From Schistocerca nitens (lineage: Eukaryota; Arthropoda; Insecta; Orthoptera; Acrididae): DNA of 64,000 nt. The DNA is taken from NCBI RefSeq assembly GCF_023898315.1, contig NC_064622.1, positions 355,861,234-355,925,233 on the forward strand, in the 5' to 3' direction. Below the pieces are notes generated by a model, which searched no databases, was not told the DNA's origin, and worked only from the letters and a program-made list of their open reading frames with translations. A program made the translations under genes and the position numbers. Each line of letters starts with the position of its first letter. Within the stretch, counting starts at the first letter, position 1. Positions 11,479-22,676 of this stretch are shown piece after piece.

Positions 11479-11564
11479 CACACATTTTCAGCTGTCCACA
11501 TCGAGATATAACAACAACACCTGTCGGCAGCTGAGGTTGTCAGTTAGTCATCGTTTACTTTTCT

Positions 11565-13722
11565 GGCGGTGAATTATAATTTTTTGCACCAATTAAAGCA
11601 TTTTTCACACAATCTCCAGATTTACTTAAAATGGGGAGATTCTCCTTAAGTACAACTACATAAGTATCACTATAAATAGGATTAGGGTGGAACTGAGAAG
11701 TTTTCACTTTCAAAGAAAGAAAATACAGCAATAGTTTTACTTTTGTGCACAAACTAGAACACCCTTCATACAATCAGTACATTTGTTAAGTAATTTTCGT
11801 AACACATACCACTCTCTAAATAACGAGCACATAGTGGGCAAGTTCTCACTTTCAAAGGAAGGAAAGGCAGCCAATGTTCCCAAATTTGCGATGAGTGATC
11901 CAGTTGAACATATGAAGGGCTGCTGCTTTAATTCGTCTACTAAAGCGGCTGCTGCAATCATGGTGATACCTTTACAACAGATACATCAATCGATGCCTTC
12001 GAGAAAGCCAAAGTATATCTTTAAAAGTTATTTACCTAATGACGTATATATAAAAAAGGGCATGTGTGGAAGCGGTGGTTGTCTGCTAATACAGATTAGT
12101 TCATTTTGTTCTCTTCTGTCTTCCTAGTCCATATGTTATTATTTTACTTTGTTTTCATGACATCCTGAATTTTTTCCATCACGATTTCTCTCTTTTTTTA
12201 ATCAGTCTTCTTCCACAAGAGGGGCCATAGATCTGTAAGCGGAAAATGATTTGCGTTTTCATAGACTGAGCGCATTACTACACTATGGATTAATAAGAAC
12301 ATACACTGATTAAATGACTTTTCTAACAGTGAAAAGTCGGCTGTATTGAACGAGAAAAATACAGTTGTTACTTAAAGGTGGGGCTCAGAAAGGAACAAGC
12401 ACAGTGGGTGAGATGAACAGGGCCTTATAAATACTGTGTGAAGTGTTTGCAAGCAAATAGTTTCGACAGCAAACAAATGTCAATGTTTGGAATGTTTGGA
12501 CAAAACCTTTTCTTTTATTTCATTTGTCAGCAGTGAACCATACAAAATTTATCAAGAAAAGACATTACAAAGTTTCCTTTGGCCATAATAAACTTTATCA
12601 TAACTCGTTCTTCAATTCTAATACTATATTCCGAATTCTGCGTGACAATGCATGCCAATGAAATGGAATTGAACAGAAGGCAAATCGCAAGATGGTTTGA
12701 GGACCCTACTCAGAATGCTCCAAACCTTCTCAATTGACGAGACACCCAGCGACCTTGCTGGCCAAGGTAGGGTTTGGCTAACACGAAGACAAGTAGTAGG
12801 AAGTTAGGTGAAATCTCGAAAAGTTGTTGCCCAATTTGCTTCAAATTTGTGAATGAAAATCTACTAAAGATTTGGACAGACAAAGCCTATATATTTTTTA
12901 AAATAACAGTGTACAGCTGTTCTTTTAAAACCGATTACAAGAGTAAAAATGCTGTGAGAATGTGTGGTTTTATTTTCTTTCTCGCACTCAGTTTTAATTA
13001 CCATAGCAGGTAATTTCAAACATGACAAAAACACTTTCTCCCATTATATATTCGTTCTCCTTATATACAATTAAAAAAACTGCACACACAACAATGTACT
13101 GCTGTGTTTTCTTCCATGCAGTTTGTTTTAATAGAAAATATGGAAGTTGTACTAATGGTTGTTCAGTTTATAATTATGATACTACTACAGAATCGGAATC
13201 ATGCAAAAGCTTGTAATCCTGCCACTTGGCAGAGTAAAACTACTATATTTAATAATGTCATTGAAGCTACAGATAGGATGGAGAGGGGGGTGGGGGAAGA
13301 AAATATGGTAAAAGAGAAGGTTGAGGTAGATGTGAGCAGGTACGGCTAGAATGAGATTGTGACATATATCCAATTTCCTTTACACATTTAGTAATAGAAA
13401 ATCAATGCCAGATTCACTAGTCATGTACATAATCAGATGGCGATTCCATCTGGCCCTTTGTCATTAATGTGTGTCTTGACACTAACTTTGGCAGCTCAGG
13501 CAGTCTTTATGCCAGATCAGGATTTCTTTGGGTTTTGGGAGAGGTCTCGTGAAAAGAGCTATGGTAGCTCTTGTCGACACTATGGAGTCTTGTACCATTG
13601 GAAACAAGGGAGACAATGTGTTTTAGTGGCTGGTATCCTCTTTCTACAACACAAGTGCATACATGTATTACCAGGATATTTATTTACATAAATATGTAGC
13701 TTCTTAATTTTAAGAGTCCTTG
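11565..13722. other. Loop sequence with unassigned minus-strand frames
   Basis: Two overlapping minus-strand open stretches (11961-11737 and 11773-11555) have protein-like composition, for example NLGTLAAFPSFESENLP and a CTDCMKG cysteine pair, and may be pieces of one decayed gene. I do not recognise the family. The remainder (12000-13722) shows no convincing coding. A short piece near 12710-12790 resembles the PxLASKVAG part of a Tc1-like transposase on the minus strand, but is too short to call. Confidence 0.45.
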
Positions 13723-14088
13723 TGTTGTGGCACAAGCTCTTCGCTAATAGTTCACGTTAGCGTCACTGTAGGTGAAGTACAAGTCCCACTATGCGATGAA
13801 TGACAGACGCCAAACTGGAGTGCGAGTTGGTGCATCAGCGACTGAGCTAGTGGCTGAGACTGAGCTAGTAGCTGAGACTCAGATTGACTGAGACTGAGAG
13901 CTCGGGTGAGCGGCGGCGATCTAAATACTTGCGGTCGAGAGGGCGTTGGTGGCACATTGTGAGTCTGTCTTTGGCCTCTCTCCTGATAGGAGCGCTTGAT
14001 CCAGCGCCTACTACCGATCTTCTTGCTACATCTTCGGCAACCGGTGCGCTGGCGACAGCTTACGGCAACACATTCCTTCCCCACAACA
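13723..14088 (-). repeat. LTR of the Ty3/gypsy fossil
   Basis: 366 bp beginning tgttgtgg and ending ccacaaca, the inverted TG...CA ends expected of an LTR, lying just downstream of the pol region in the minus orientation. It is GC-richer than its surroundings. The second LTR was not found in the window. Confidence 0.75.
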
Positions 14089-14561
14089 CGCTCACCATTG
14101 TCGTATAGGGAAGATGCGAACGACAACGGGGAGGGAGGCAGGATGCTGGAGGTGCAGAGGACGGCATACTCCCTACTGTACCTCGTCATTTGGCTTGCGA
14201 GGCAACAGAACATCCTTCGAAAAACTGCTGTCAGGGTACACGTCCAGTCCTGAGGGCGTGTCCTGGGACGACCACGGCGACGACCACGGCGATGGCGGGT
14301 CCTGGTCCATTGGGTCGACGAGCGGGTACGGCGGGGGTGAGGGCGCCTCGTCCAACCGCTTCTCCTGGGGTAACCTGGTGGCACCGGTGGGCGGTCCAGT
14401 GAGGCTATGAATATGAGAGAAGAAAAGAAGCAGAATCACGGCTCAAATGACACACACGAATTTGGTTCTGGCGGCAGCACTGCAAACCATCGGGACCTGC
14501 ATACAAGTGCATAAAAGAGCCAACGCGTTCCTGGATTACGCCTCTTTCCCAGCGCCCACGG

Positions 14562-16694
14562 TTACCATAAAGCATGAAAAGAGCAAAGTCGCACGGCGCA
14601 AAAGCGATGCTTGCGGACCATTAGTGGTGCCAGATGCTGCTGTGGTCGTAGCAAGTGTAGCAGCGTCCGATGGCTAAAAGAGTGTACCTCAATTAGCCAG
14701 CGAGTGTTCCAAAATGACCCTACAAAGTCTATATGCACTCGTTGCCATGGCGATTGATTCTTAGGCCAAGCTGAGAAGGTATGTGGCGGAGCGGATTGGT
14801 TTTCGCGCATACACGACACTGTGACGTCATCTGTTCAATGTGGGCGTCCATGCCCTGCCAAGTACAGTGCCGTCGCGCTAACTGTTTAGTGCGAACAATT
14901 CCCAAATGTCCTTGATGGAGCAATCGCAGCACATCCTTTTGCAACACTTTGGGAAAAAGTACACGCGATTGTCCACTGTCATTTTGAATTAGAATCACAC
15001 CCTGTTGAACTGTAAGGTTATGCCGATGTGTAAAACATCGGCACACAACTGAGTTATGGATACTGTGCGATGAACGAGGCCAAGATGTTCGAATGTAATG
15101 CAACAAAATCTTGAGATCTGGGTCGGCTTTGATGGCCTGTGCAATTTTTCTGTAGTGCAAGGGAAAAGATTCCAGCTATTCAGAGTCCTGCGTAACGGTT
15201 TGACAACAAGATGCGGCAGATGCATCAAAACCAGAGTCTGGGCCAATCGGAAGGCGAGACAGTGCGTCTGCATTGCCATGCCTTGCTGTAGGTCGTACTG
15301 ATACTGCGAAAGCAATAAAGCCCATCGCTGCAATTTTTGAGTAGTGCGTGTAGGAACCGGCTTTGACGGACGAAACAAGGATTGCAAAGGCCTGTGTTCT
15401 GTCACTAAATAGAACTTGCGACCAGAGAGATAGTCATGGAATTTTGTCATACCATACGCAATAGCGAGAGCTTTTTTTTCTGTGAGTGTATAATTGCACT
15501 AAGTTTGAATCAACAACTTTGAGGCAAAAGCAATAGGTCTGTCATGTGCACCAGTTCTGTGTGAAAGCACAGTGCCGATTCCGTAGGAAGGAGCGTCTGG
15601 CTTGCAAAACTACCAGCTTGGCAGGGTCAAAACTAACTAAACATCTGTCACTAAGCAAAACATTTTTGCGTTTTTGAAATGCGTCTTGACAATCTTTAGT
15701 CCACACAAAAGATACAAGCGATGCAATGCAGCCGCGATCTGAGTGGCATACGGAATCAACCGAATGTGGTACGTAATCTCGCCTAGTACTGACTGCAGTT
15801 CAGACGCATTGCGAGGATCTGGCAGGTCACGGATTGCAAGCAAATGAGATTGGAGGAGGTGCACATCCTGACTGTTTATCACATGACCTAAGTACTGTAG
15901 TTCAGTCTGAAAAAAGTCACACTTTTCGAGACGCCCCTTGAGTCCTGCTTCTGAGAAGACTCGAAAAAGAGTACGCAAATTGGCAACGCGTTCCACTAGT
16001 GTACGACCCGAGACGATAATATCGTCAAGCTAGTTTGAACAAATTGGCAGTTTTGATGTCAGCTGTTCCCAGTGACATTGAAAAATGGCGGGTGTGGAAA
16101 CACTGCCGAAGGGCAAACTTAAATACTTCAACAGTCCTAAATGTGCATTTACAACAAACGCTTTCTGTGGTTCTTCATCCAGTGGAAACTGCAGGTAGGC
16201 ACCACCCAAATCTAATTTATAAAAGCAATGTCCTGTACAAAGCCTGTCCATGAGTTCCTCATGGCGAGGTAACAGATAAGTGCCAACTATTGTCTGTAGG
16301 TTACTGTAGACTTGTAGTCAACACAAATGCGAATGCGACCAGAAGGCTTAGGCAACAAAACGAGAGGACTTGCCCATTGACTAGCTTGAATAGGAGCAAT
16401 TACGCCAGTACATTATCATGCAATTCTTTCAATTCACAGGCTAACTTGTCTCTTAAAGCTACTGGAAAGGGATGTGCCCGAAAAATCTTAGACTACGCAT
16501 TTTCTTTCAACTTAACATGCGCTACAGACTTATTAGCTTCAGAAAATAGTTCAGGAAATTCTTTAAGCAAGCTAGCCACAGTGTATTTTGGATTTATAGC
16601 AGGCACTGAAAGTGCATTATCTTGGATACTAAGGTCAAACAATGCAAAGGTATCACTGTCTCTTGTTTTCTACACTGTAAAATTCCTGCCCTAG
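14562..16694 (-). pseudogene. Ty3/gypsy pol remnant (RT, RNase H, integrase)
   Basis: In minus-strand order: reverse transcriptase segments (about 16694-15637; words such as FYKLDLGGAYLQFPLDE and LPFGSVSTPAIFQ), RNase H (about 15450-14995; TEHRPLQSLF), the integrase HHCC zinc-binding region (about 15160-14729; GHLGIVRTKQLARRH then CRVCAKTN) and the start of the integrase core (to 14562; WQRVHIDFVG). The order RT, RNase H, integrase places it in Ty3/gypsy. A fossil with multiple breaks. Confidence 0.88.
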
Positions 16695-16905
16695 TGTAAA
16701 TTTGTGAGTGGCAGGCAAATTACGCTGTCCAAGCACTGGAAATTCATGTCCCCTGTAAGCAGTGAGGTGCTTGCTAGATTTAGAAAGGCGTGGTGGGCCT
16801 AACTATTCGTATATGGCACGATTAAGAGAAGTTGCTGAGGCACCTGTGGCTAACTGAAAGTTCACACGACAGGCAGCAATTCATAATGAGACATTTGTTA
16901 GAAAG

Positions 16906-17643
16906 TTATATTTTCTGGTTATTTTTTCGATTTGTTTGGAAAACAACAAAAATAAAATAAGGCATGTCAAATTCTATAGAATTATAGTAACTAGTGATAT
17001 CTAGTTCAAAATTTCTCTTTCTGTTTGATCCTGCAATCTCTATGGTTTGTTGTTCAAAGATAGATATAGGAATCTTTGGATGTTTTAGTCTTTCTTGTTG
17101 TAGCTGAAGAGAATATTCTGATTCATATCTAACCACGGGAACTCGAATTTCCATTGATTCCATAACAATTTTGCCTTTCTAAGGAGGTGCGGTCACATCT
17201 TCAACACCAGCTTGGTTATAGTCAGGCCACTGAAAAATAAAAGAGCTCCACATAAAAATTATGGATAAATCTCCTTCCCAAATAATTTCTTTATAATATT
17301 TGAAAAATCCACAAAGTATTTCTAAAAGTACTTCATTTTTCTTACTTTTTATCTTCCTATTATTAAGGATAAGGCCGTCCATGGTCAACCCATTGGCTAG
17401 AGATGACGTCATTCACTTAAGGACAGATGTAGAAATAAAAGGATGTTCTGTTCTGGACAAAATATTGTTTTCTTTGTTTATGGTGATAAACTTGAACAGC
17501 TCCACCACACAGGCATTAGTCAATTTTGTTGTTGGATTTTCCATCATATGTTGGTAATTTGTATCACCAGCTCTGATAATACTAAAGCTCATATAAAGTT
17601 GAGCACAATTAGGATGAACCTGTGTGCCTGCCCAGAGCCTCAA
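16906..17643 (-). pseudogene. Double-jelly-roll capsid-type gene remnant (virus-like)
   Basis: Minus-strand frames resemble the double-jelly-roll-like proteins found in insect genomes and in Polinton/adintovirus-type elements: a stretch with ILCGFFKYYKEIIW where such proteins have a conserved LLGFxxDYxxI segment, and near the end the hallmark-like FDMPYFIFVVFQTNRKNNQ, matching the family's KPRYVIFxxQTxRKN motif. The rest of the second jelly roll is absent. It is a fossil, broken in more than one place, and lies directly against the inner end of the right inverted-repeat arm. Assignment rests on motif memory; a structural or profile search would settle it. Confidence 0.62.
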
Positions 17644-17669
17644 TGTAAAAAGGTTATTTGTGAGAGTTG

Positions 17670-17812
17670 TTGGTTGGTAGTTGGCTGTGGGAAGAAACCA
17701 AACAGCGAGGTCATCGGTCTCATCGGATTAGGGAAGGATGGGGAAGGAAGTCGGCCGTGCCCTTTCAAAGGAACCATCCCAGCATTTGCCTGGAACGATT
17801 TAGGGAAATCAC
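17670..17812 (+). mobile_element. Short SINE-like retroposon in the right arm
   Basis: 143 bp flanked by the 11 bp duplication tgtgagagttg (17659-17669 and 17813-17823). The left arm near 8690 carries the site without insertion. The sequence (gcgaggtcatcggtctcat ... gccctttcaaaggaaccatc) resembles a very common short repeat of locust genomes, by recall. No tRNA-like boxes are obvious in this copy, which may be 5'-truncated. Confidence 0.8.
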
Positions 17813-19055
17813 TGTGAGAGTTGTAATGAAAATAAAAAAAAATGAGGGTTCACTATAAACTGCTAATCCATGGTATTTCGAAATGTCGTTAATTTTTATA
17901 AAAAAACTAAGAGTAACTCAGTTTGTTACTGAATGGCTCATATCCTGTGTCCAGTGAACAAATCATTCTTAAATGAAACTGTGTTGGTCAGATTTAACAC
18001 TTTTATAGCAAGTTATCGACACAAGCTACAACAGAATGAACAAATATGATTTTAAAGCAGACGAAATATGTAGTGAATGATTTTAAAATAATTATATGTT
18101 AGTGGGAATCTTTCATAGGAATATGTGGGGCATTGGCGATTGTAAGTGAATATTGATAAACCTGAAAACGAAATAGCAGATCTCTATGGTGATTCGTTCA
18201 TATGATTTCGCTAACATTATTAACAGTCAATATGAACATACAGCGTTGTCACTGAAAACTGAAGAGATGGCAACATGTGTAGAATAGCAAACGAATGTTG
18301 TGTAAAAAAGCAAGTTTGATAGTAAGTGCAGTACGTAAGCCAGTTACCAAACATCTTTTGTTGTGCAACAATGCTAAAGAAATACGGGGCAAAGTACATG
18401 CATCATCTGAACTTCATAAAGTTTAATGTTTGAAGTGTTCCCTCCCTTTGCTGTCTATGAAGCAGTGAAAGTTTTCATAGAGATGTTTTAGTTGAATTAA
18501 GTTAACTGACATGTATGTAACATGAGCAGAGAACAACCACTGCCCATCATCACTGATGGAGCTGTTTACCAATGGTACAAGCTGATTTTCAGATGTAAGT
18601 TTTTTTTATTTTTTGACTGTGAGGTTGATTCAAAGAATTCTTTTGGTTGGTTGGTGATGAATTAATAATTTTGACTTGGCACAGTACTATGTAAATACAA
18701 TGTCTTTATGTTGTGATCAACTGTGAATGGATTCTAATAACTTTAACTCTATGAAATTCAATGTAGACTTTATGTCTTCATGATGTGGATGATGGTGAAT
18801 AGATTGTAAAATTTTGATTCGACACAGTACTATGTAGTCTCGATTTCTTAATGTTGTTGATGATGGGCGTGGGGAGGTCGTGTGCTCCCTACACAGGCTT
18901 CAGCCAAGCTGCACAGTGAGATCAATCTATCTGCAGCAAGTGGCATAGACAGTTGGCGATCACATGCGTGTTTGCTTGGAACTGTGACACTGTTGTCAAC
19001 TCTTCCCATCAGCAGGTGGCAGTGATTAAGGAACATGTGAGAAGGCAGCATCAGT

Positions 19056-19617
19056 TGAAACGTCCCCTTTGAACAATTATACAAGACTGTGCTTAAACTG
19101 ACACACAATATTTTTAGCGCAACGCAATCTGACTTTCAAAATTCCCTACAAAAGAATGGCCCTGACTAACATTAACCTATACCTTTCACAAATCACTTAC
19201 CTCACAAAAATCTTCGTTACTCGAACTACTGCAATACAGCGAGCGCCACTACTGCCAGCTAAATAAAAGATTCAAACTACAGAAGGCACTAACTACTGAT
19301 AGGCATAGTTAGCAAATGAAAGATTTTAATAGAGAACAAACAATGTATTTACCTTAATAGTCATAATATATATAGCAGTTCATGACATCCAGTCTTATAA
19401 ATTTCAAATCTCTGCCACCTCTCTCCCCACATCCACCACTGCTGGCGGCTCACCTCCAACTGCGCAACGCTACGTACTGTTCACATCCAGCTGCCCAACA
19501 CTACAATGGCAGACAACAATGCAAACTAGCTACAGACTGCACACAGCACGGCCAGTGATTTTCATACAGAGCGCTACGTAACGTTGCCAATAAGAAAACA
19601 TAAACAGCCTACTTACA
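19056..19617 (-). repeat. 3' LTR (562 bp) of the non-coding LTR element
   Basis: Complete LTR next to the polypurine-like tract. Its last 280 bases, in window order, match 21087-21363. Similar LTRs (starting tgtaagtaggctgttt on the minus strand) are, from memory, extremely common in locust genomes. Confidence 0.78.
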
Positions 19618-20016
19618 TAGCCCCCATGCTCCCCACAAAAAATTTTACAAATTGTTTTGGGCAGTGGCCAATAATGATTTGATAAAATTTTTTATAATTA
19701 CAATAACAAAGATATCAAATGCACACACTTATTGATACAATGTTGGTCAAAAGCTAAAATTTTCTCACAGTCCATAAAGACTGTCCTGATCATTCATCAC
19801 AGTAAAATTGCAGATTTTTTTCAAAGTCTGAGCAGTAAAAGAAAATGCACACGGAAGTAGTGGATTTCCATGCAGTCTTGAAGAAGTAGTGTTGTCCTTC
19901 CAACGGAAAGACAGAGCTGACTCTTGACATGCAGACATGTATTGGGCCACAACAGAGTAGACCCACAGCAGAGTCAGTCGAAGTTTTAAGAATTCTGGTA
20001 GGTAGGTCATCACAGA

Positions 20017-20150
20017 GCAGACCCACTGTAGTCTTGGTAGAGAGTATGGGATTGGTGGGCCATCAAACGTGCAGACCCACTGTAGTCCTTGTAGAAATAA
20101 TGGTACTGGTGGGCCATCAAAGATGCAGACCAACTGTAGTCCTTGTAGAG
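20017..20150. repeat. 54 bp tandem repeat inside the LTR element
   Basis: Two full units (20017-20070, 20071-20124) and a partial third start with gcagacccactgtagtc and end with tggtgggccatcaa. Unit length is 54 bp by direct count. Non-coding. Confidence 0.85.
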
Positions 20151-21086
20151 ACGGCCAGCAGCCATCTGTTGCAACTGTGCAGGTGCACAATCACCATCGA
20201 AGAGTCTTGCAGACAATATAGCAAGTCCATAAACCACCACTTGTGCACTCACAAAGTTTTTTCTAATTGTCCTTAGAACCAGCAATGCTGTTAACGAGTC
20301 CCTTGCTGAATTATTAACACACGTGCAAACACTGTCAGTCCCTACTTCTCACATACTGTCCATATACTATGACCAACAGAAACGTGTGCAGTGAAATGTA
20401 ACTTACAAGTTACTTAATTTGATGAACTGGTGTCAATTACAATTTTATAACATAAGAATACAATAACAAAGGTACAAAATACATCATTAAAGAACATAAC
20501 AATACAGATGACATTTGTAGTAATATGGGCTTTACAAAAGAATAGAAATAACATATACATCAGTGTCACAGGAATTATGACATAAGTACATACATGAAAG
20601 ATCAGAATAACTTTTGAAACATCAACTTCACACATGAGCATTAAAACAAAACAGAATAAATAATGTCTAAGCATCTTTACAAAGAAAAAACATATTATTA
20701 GAAAAATTCCACAACATAACTCATATCAGCTAAACACATAAAGACAGGAAAAACACAAATATACAAGAGTACACAAACACATAGCAGAATAACACAAGAG
20801 GAAAGGGCAGGGTTTGTTTTCAGTGTAACATTTGGTACTGCAGTCCAACCTAAAACTTCATTCCATAGATCTTTCGTCTTATTTCAACATTTGTTTCCAC
20901 TAAAAAAAATCCTATCCAAGCATGCTTTCTGTATTTATATGTTCACACATTTTTTTCCTCATTATTTAATTTCCATTATCTTACCTCATCATTTATTTCC
21001 AAGAAAATCCTACCTAAACCTGTTGTCCCTAAACCCTACTTTTTTACTCATATCCTCTTTCAAAATACTCTTTTTTTTAAAAAAAA

Positions 21087-21363
21087 CAACGTATTTACCT
21101 TAATAGTCATAATATATATAGCAGCTCATGACATCCAGTCTTACAAATTTCAAAACTCCGCCATTTCTCTCCCCACATCCACCACTGCTGGCAGCTCACC
21201 TCCAACTGCGCAACACTACGCGCTGTTCACATCCAGCTGCGCAACACTACAATGGCAGACAACAATGCAAACTAGCCACAGACTGCACACAGCACAGCCA
21301 GTGATTTTCATACAGAGCGCTACGTAACGTTGCCAATAAGAAAACATAAACAGCCTACTTACA
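21087..21363 (-). repeat. 5' LTR, shorter copy
   Basis: Matches the distal half of the LTR at 19341-19617 in the same orientation and ends at the element boundary. The other half is not present; an A/T-rich run (21068-21090) lies at the junction. Confidence 0.75.
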
Positions 21364-21367
21364 CAGT

Positions 21368-21788
21368 GTCACTTAGGAGATTAAGACTCATGAAACTGAC
21401 AGTGACATGAGCCTGAATAAATTGCCTATTTTGTTAATATAACTCCTGGTAAAGTAACATGTTCATGATCAATAACCCTAGCGATTTCTATTTATCACCG
21501 TTTTTAGGTAGGTAGTGTATCTACTATACTATATTTAACGACTATACTATATTTAAAAGTAAACTGATTCGAGTTACTCTTAGCAGAGTTTACAGTTCAC
21601 AGTTCCTTTATTTTCCTAGTAATTTCGGTATACACTACTGGAGTGTCTACTCATGACACTTAGCCATATGCCATGCACAGCAAGAAATTTTAAATTTTGT
21701 ACACGCAACTATATGCATCGACAGTTCGGTCCATAAAAGAGCCTAATATTGTCAGCTTCCACATTGACAGGCGAGTCTTCATGGCAAC
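21368..21788. other. Right-arm sequence, no genes
   Basis: Mirror of about 7021-7440 in the left arm. No coding sequence recognised. Confidence 0.65.
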
Positions 21789-21796
21789 CACTACAT

Positions 21797-22668
21797 CAGT
21801 GGTTCCTAACCTCTCTTAGACCAATACACCCTAGTGCAATCAGATACAATCAACTTCAACACCAAACTAAACTTTCGAGTGAAAAAAAAAAACAAAAATC
21901 TTTATCTTGAAAATAATAAAATATGATTGCTACTTAGTTTGTGTATGTGTGTGTGGGTGTGTGTATGTGTGTCCAACACAATCACAAAACCTAACAATCC
22001 ACAGTGTGGGTAGACACAAAACATGCTTTTTCTGCACTACTTGTCTCCCTGGTGGCATTTGCTTTGCACACACTATGCATCCCCATTTCAAATACACCTA
22101 GTTAAAATGTGTGCACTGTAGTTACTGTTTGTAAATCACATCACTGCTATACCCCTTACTTCTGAAGTGGTAGACATTGCAAGTCTTTGGGCTATTAACG
22201 TTTTGTGTCTGACCAATAAAATAACAACAGTAATGATAATAATTCTGTGTACAGCGCTGTAGTGTTGTGCTGCCAGTTAGTTCATGTATCTGTTTCAAAG
22301 TAATGAAGCAATATCTGGTCTACTTCAGGAACTATCTACAACTTGCAGACGACGTTTTCACGAGATATTTAGCGTTTGTTACGTATGTTTCATTGTTACT
22401 TTCATAGATATACAGTTCAAAGTATGTGTGTGATCGGTGGTCTACGTGAACTCCAGCGCATAGTGTCATGCTTAAATACTAGTTATTGAGGAAAAAGTAA
22501 TTATTGATAATAATTTAATCAGTACTAAAGTATTACAAAATTATGACAATAGTAACGATGTTTTAAAAATAATTTAGTTTCATGACTGAAACACAATCAA
22601 TCCTTTTGATTTTTTACCCCTTAGAAAATCTAATTTCATATCTCAGAAGGTAATAATGCCCAGCACTG
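21797..22668. mobile_element. hAT-type MITE, right-arm copy
   Basis: 872 bp starting CAGTGGTTCCTAACC and ending CAGCACTG, with a perfect 8 bp duplication cactacat at 21789-21796 and 22669-22676. It is the mirror partner of 6133-7012. A (GT)n-rich stretch at about 21938-21972 corresponds to the (CA)n of the left copy. No transposase. Confidence 0.88.
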
Positions 22669-22676
22669 CACTACAT

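Larger units (their letters stand above)
10897..11552 (-). mobile_element. Composite SINE-like retroposon with internal foldback
   Basis: The whole 656 bp block is bracketed by the 12 bp direct repeat gtttacttttct (10885-10896 and 11553-11564), so it entered as one unit. It ends at the left in a TA-repeat tail, which suggests minus orientation. Inside are a tRNA-like segment (11405-11478), a near-perfect foldback (10911-11181) and three copies of a motif of about 50 bp (ctgtcggcagctgaggttgt): inverted at 10983-11031, direct at 11062-11111 and 11502-11552. No coding capacity. It would depend on a LINE for movement. I recall similar repeats in locusts but cannot name the family. Confidence 0.75.
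13723..16890 (-). mobile_element. Ty3/gypsy LTR retrotransposon fossil, 5'-truncated
   Basis: On the minus strand this block shows reverse transcriptase, RNase H, integrase zinc-binding and integrase core segments in normal order, then a proline-rich tail and an LTR. The 5' LTR and gag were not seen; pol stops near 16890, where different sequence (a capsid-type gene remnant) begins. The copy is broken in many places (at least five) and is clearly old. Confidence 0.88.
19056..21363 (-). mobile_element. Non-coding LTR element in the right arm
   Basis: A 562 bp LTR at 19056-19617 and a shorter related copy at about 21087-21363 face the same way around about 1.5 kb of internal DNA. The outer ends are tgaaac and cttaca (TG...CA read on either strand). 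The element is flanked by the 4 bp duplication cagt (19052-19055 and 21364-21367), and the left arm near 7440 shows the empty site. A purine-rich tract next to the LTR (complement of 19618-19636) looks like a polypurine tract and sets the minus orientation. No gag or pol is recognisable, so it is a non-autonomous (LARD/TRIM-like) element. A fossil. Confidence 0.8.

Noticed and set aside
12710-12790. Fragment resembling a Tc1 transposase C-terminal part
   Set aside because: Only about 20 residues can be matched and there are no terminal repeats, so it is not listed as an element.
13752-14440. Long frames on both strands
   Set aside because: They fall in the gypsy LTR and the adjoining proline-rich 3' end; the 210-codon minus-strand frame is arginine/proline-rich noise from GC-rich sequence.
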